DNA of 17,124 nt from JAAXVZ01 sp964392465. Lineage in GTDB: Archaea; Nanobdellota; Nanobdellia; Woesearchaeales; GW2011-AR15. Below the pieces are notes generated by a model. That model was not told the DNA's origin, ran no database searches, and worked only from the letters and a program-made list of their open reading frames with translations. Both the position numbers and the translations under genes were made by a program. Location: positions 1-17,124 of the forward strand of contig CAYMPC010000022.1 in assembly GCA_964392465.1 (NCBI GenBank), written 5' to 3'. This document shows, piece after piece, positions 15,175 to 17,124 of this stretch (the first letter of the stretch is position 1; every line of letters begins with the position of its first letter).

Positions 15175-16581
15175 ATGAGAATTGCTTTTATTTATCCTCC
15201 TTTTTACCATACAATTTATGAGGAAAATGTTTATTCTGTAACGCAAAATTTTGGAGTGTATCCTCCTCTTTCAGTATTATATGCTGCAGCAGTTGCAGAA
15301 AAAGCAGGCCATAAAGCTATAGTAATTGATGCTTATGCTGAAAAACTTAGTAAAGAGCATGCCTTATTAAAAGTTAAATCATTTAAACCAAACATTCTAG
15401 CATTCCATGTTCATTCAACCTACACTTTTCATCAGACACTTGAGTGGGCAGAATATTTTAAAAGGAATTTAAATTTAAAAATAATTATTGGTGGATTTAA
15501 CCTAAAGATTTATCCAAAAGAAACAATGCATTACAAAGTCTTTGATTATGGTATTCTTGGCTCACTGGCAAAATATCTTCCAAACATATTAAGTGCATTA
15601 GAAAATAATAAAGATTTAAAGAAAGTAGAAGGGGTTTGTTTTAATTCAGGTAAAAAAATAGTTTTCAATTACCCGAAAGAGATATCAACTAATCTTGAAG
15701 AATTACCTTTTCCTGCTAGACATTTGATAAAAAATAATCTTTATTATTCTTTTGTATCTCAAAGAAAAAATTTTACAATCATGCTAACAAGTATGGGCTG
15801 TCCCATGAGATGTAATTTCTGCGAAGAGGGGCAAACTCTTTTTAGGGCAAGACAAACAAAAAAGGTAATAAAAGAGATTGAAGAATGTTATAATAAGTAT
15901 AATATCAGAGAAATAGATTTTTTTGATGTCTCTTTCACACATGATATGAAAAGAGCAGAGGAGATATGTAGAGAAATAATTTCCAAAAAGCTTGATATAA
16001 AATGGTCTGTTAGGGCAAGAGTAGATAAGGTAAATGAGAATTTGCTCAAATTAATGAAAAAAGCAGGTTGTGAAAGAATATATTATGGAATAGAGACAGG
16101 CTCTCAAGACATATTAAATAAAATGAGAAAGGGAATAACCCTGGAGAAAGTAAGAGAAACAGTAAAAAATACAAAAAAGCAAGGTATAAGGGTGCTAGGT
16201 TATTTTATGACAGGGTGTCCTGGAGAAACAGAAAAAACCTTGAAAGAAACAATTAATTATGCTATTTCTCTAGATTTAGATTATGCACAGTTTTCAAAAA
16301 CTCTTGCAAAACCAAAAACAGAATTGCATAAAATGCTTATAGAAAAAACAGGGAGAGATTATTGGAGCGATATGCTATTAAAAAAAGATATTCCTAAAAC
16401 ACTTCCTACTCCTTGGACAGAGCTTACTCCTCAAAGAATTCATGAACTTACCAAATATGCTTACATTAGGTTCTACTTCAGGCCAGGATTCATAATTAAA
16501 ACATTGTTAAAAATGAGATCTCTTAATGAGTTAGATAGGGGAATAAGGGCAGCCACAGATATGGTGTTTATCTCAAAATAA
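15175..16581 (+). CDS. B12-binding-domain radical SAM protein (subfamily B, third copy)
   Basis: This 468-residue protein has MRIAFIYPPF as the first strand and YPPLSVLYAAAVAEKAGH (29-46), a classic B12-type rSAM start. IIGGFN (104-109) replaces GGPH, and the position of GEGE reads GILGS (126-130), so the cobalamin site looks altered. The rSAM core has CX3CX2C at C209, C213 and C216 (MGCPMRCNFC), then FFDVSFTHDMKRAE and YYGIETGSQD. The tail FYFRPGFIIKTLLKMRSLNEL matches that of the gene at 8252 and resembles tails of rSAM enzymes acting on lipids. An SGNH gene starts 10 bases after its stop, so the two are likely co-transcribed. The reaction is unknown; carbon methylation or ring/bond formation on a lipid or glycan is the family-based guess. 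Confidence 0.89.
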   Translation: MRIAFIYPPFYHTIYEENVYSVTQNFGVYPPLSVLYAAAVAEKAGHKAIVIDAYAEKLSKEHALLKVKSFKPNILAFHVHSTYTFHQTLEWAEYFKRNLNLKIIIGGFNLKIYPKETMHYKVFDYGILGSLAKYLPNILSALENNKDLKKVEGVCFNSGKKIVFNYPKEISTNLEELPFPARHLIKNNLYYSFVSQRKNFTIMLTSMGCPMRCNFCEEGQTLFRARQTKKVIKEIEECYNKYNIREIDFFDVSFTHDMKRAEEICREIISKKLDIKWSVRARVDKVNENLLKLMKKAGCERIYYGIETGSQDILNKMRKGITLEKVRETVKNTKKQGIRVLGYFMTGCPGETEKTLKETINYAISLDLDYAQFSKTLAKPKTELHKMLIEKTGRDYWSDMLLKKDIPKTLPTPWTELTPQRIHELTKYAYIRFYFRPGFIIKTLLKMRSLNELDRGIRAATDMVFISK

Positions 16582-16591
16582 ATACTAAAAA

Positions 16592-17124
16592 ATGAATGAA
16601 AAATATAAAAGAAGTCTATTACTTACCTTTTCAATTCTGTTTGTAATATTCACACTAGAATTAATCTCATCTTATCTTGTTCCTGATTTTGAACATTGCA
16701 AAGAGTATATAAATAATGAAATAAAAGATATGAGTATAAACTATAAATATAGCAAAATAAATGATTTCTTTTTTGAACCCTTACCTAATACAGATCGTTT
16801 TAATTCCATGGGCATACATGATAAGGAATATAATCTTTCAAAAAAAAATAACACTTTCAGAATAATGGTACTAGGAGACTCAATCTCTGAACAAGAATCT
16901 TATGTAGAAAATAAATTTGATAATTTATTTCATGAAATACTTGAGAAAAAATTAAATAATTATAATAATACTTATGAAGTATGGAATTTAGGAGTATCTA
17001 AATATAATACTCTCCAAGAGGTCTTATTGTTTAAAAATTACTTTATTAAGTATAATCCTGATCTAGTGATTTTACAATATGTTGAATATAATGATTATGA
17101 ACCTCCAAGATTAATTTATAATCC
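16592..17124 (+). CDS. SGNH/GDSL hydrolase, membrane-anchored, C-terminus cut by window edge
   Basis: An open frame from the ATG at 16592 runs 177 codons to the window edge. A membrane segment (about 8-28) follows a charged start. The SGNH blocks visible are LGDS with S97, NLGVSKY with G134 and EYND with N167. The final His block must lie beyond the edge. Layout and motif order match the complete SGNH gene at 14126-15112, although the sequences have diverged widely between the blocks. It sits 10 bases after the B12-type rSAM gene and probably shares its transcript. The predicted job is deacylation or acyl transfer on a surface glycan or lipid. Confidence 0.78.
   Translation, partial: MNEKYKRSLLLTFSILFVIFTLELISSYLVPDFEHCKEYINNEIKDMSINYKYSKINDFFFEPLPNTDRFNSMGIHDKEYNLSKKNNTFRIMVLGDSISEQESYVENKFDNLFHEILEKKLNNYNNTYEVWNLGVSKYNTLQEVLLFKNYFIKYNPDLVILQYVEYNDYEPPRLIYN

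Overview
The window looks like part of a low-GC archaeal chromosome. It is very AT-rich and gene-dense, Arg is coded almost only by AGA/AGG, and nearly every first gene of a transcription unit has a TATA-like box centred about 25-31 nt before its start codon. That spacing implies leaderless or near-leaderless archaeal transcripts. A DPANN-type archaeon (Woesearchaeota/Pacearchaeota-like) is my guess, not something the sequence proves. There are no tRNA, rRNA, CRISPR, transposase or integrase signs, and no non-coding stretch longer than about 120 bases.

Layout. Left edge: a leftward pair, a B12-binding-type radical SAM (rSAM) gene (1449-2846) followed by a GT-C-like membrane glycosyltransferase that runs off the window (1-1416). 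Across a 98-nt divergent promoter region, three tandem rSAM genes with a cysteine-rich SPASM/twitch-like C-terminus run rightward (2945-6877) as a tight operon. They converge, with a 4-nt overlap of stop codons, on a leftward pair of B12-type rSAM genes (9637 to 6874). A second divergent region leads to another B12-type rSAM gene (9754-11181), which converges on a second complete GT-C glycosyltransferase (11202-12818, GTG start). A third divergent region leads rightward to a DegT/DnrJ/EryC1/StrS-type PLP aminotransferase (12908-14122), an SGNH hydrolase with an N-terminal membrane anchor (14126-15112), a fifth B12-type rSAM (15175-16581) and a second SGNH protein cut by the right edge.

In all, eight of the thirteen genes are radical SAM enzymes: five with an N-terminal B12-binding-like fold and three SPASM-like. 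The other five are two GT-C enzymes, two SGNH hydrolases and one sugar-type aminotransferase. Most are paralogues of one another inside the window. Three partners (GT-C transferase using a lipid-linked sugar, extracytoplasmic SGNH esterase/acyltransferase, nucleotide-sugar aminotransferase) are typical of surface glycan or glycolipid assembly. The simplest inference is a surface glycan/lipid locus in which an expanded rSAM set modifies a sugar, polyprenol or lipid. No precursor-peptide gene is visible, so a RiPP explanation has no support here. The substrate cannot be told from sequence.
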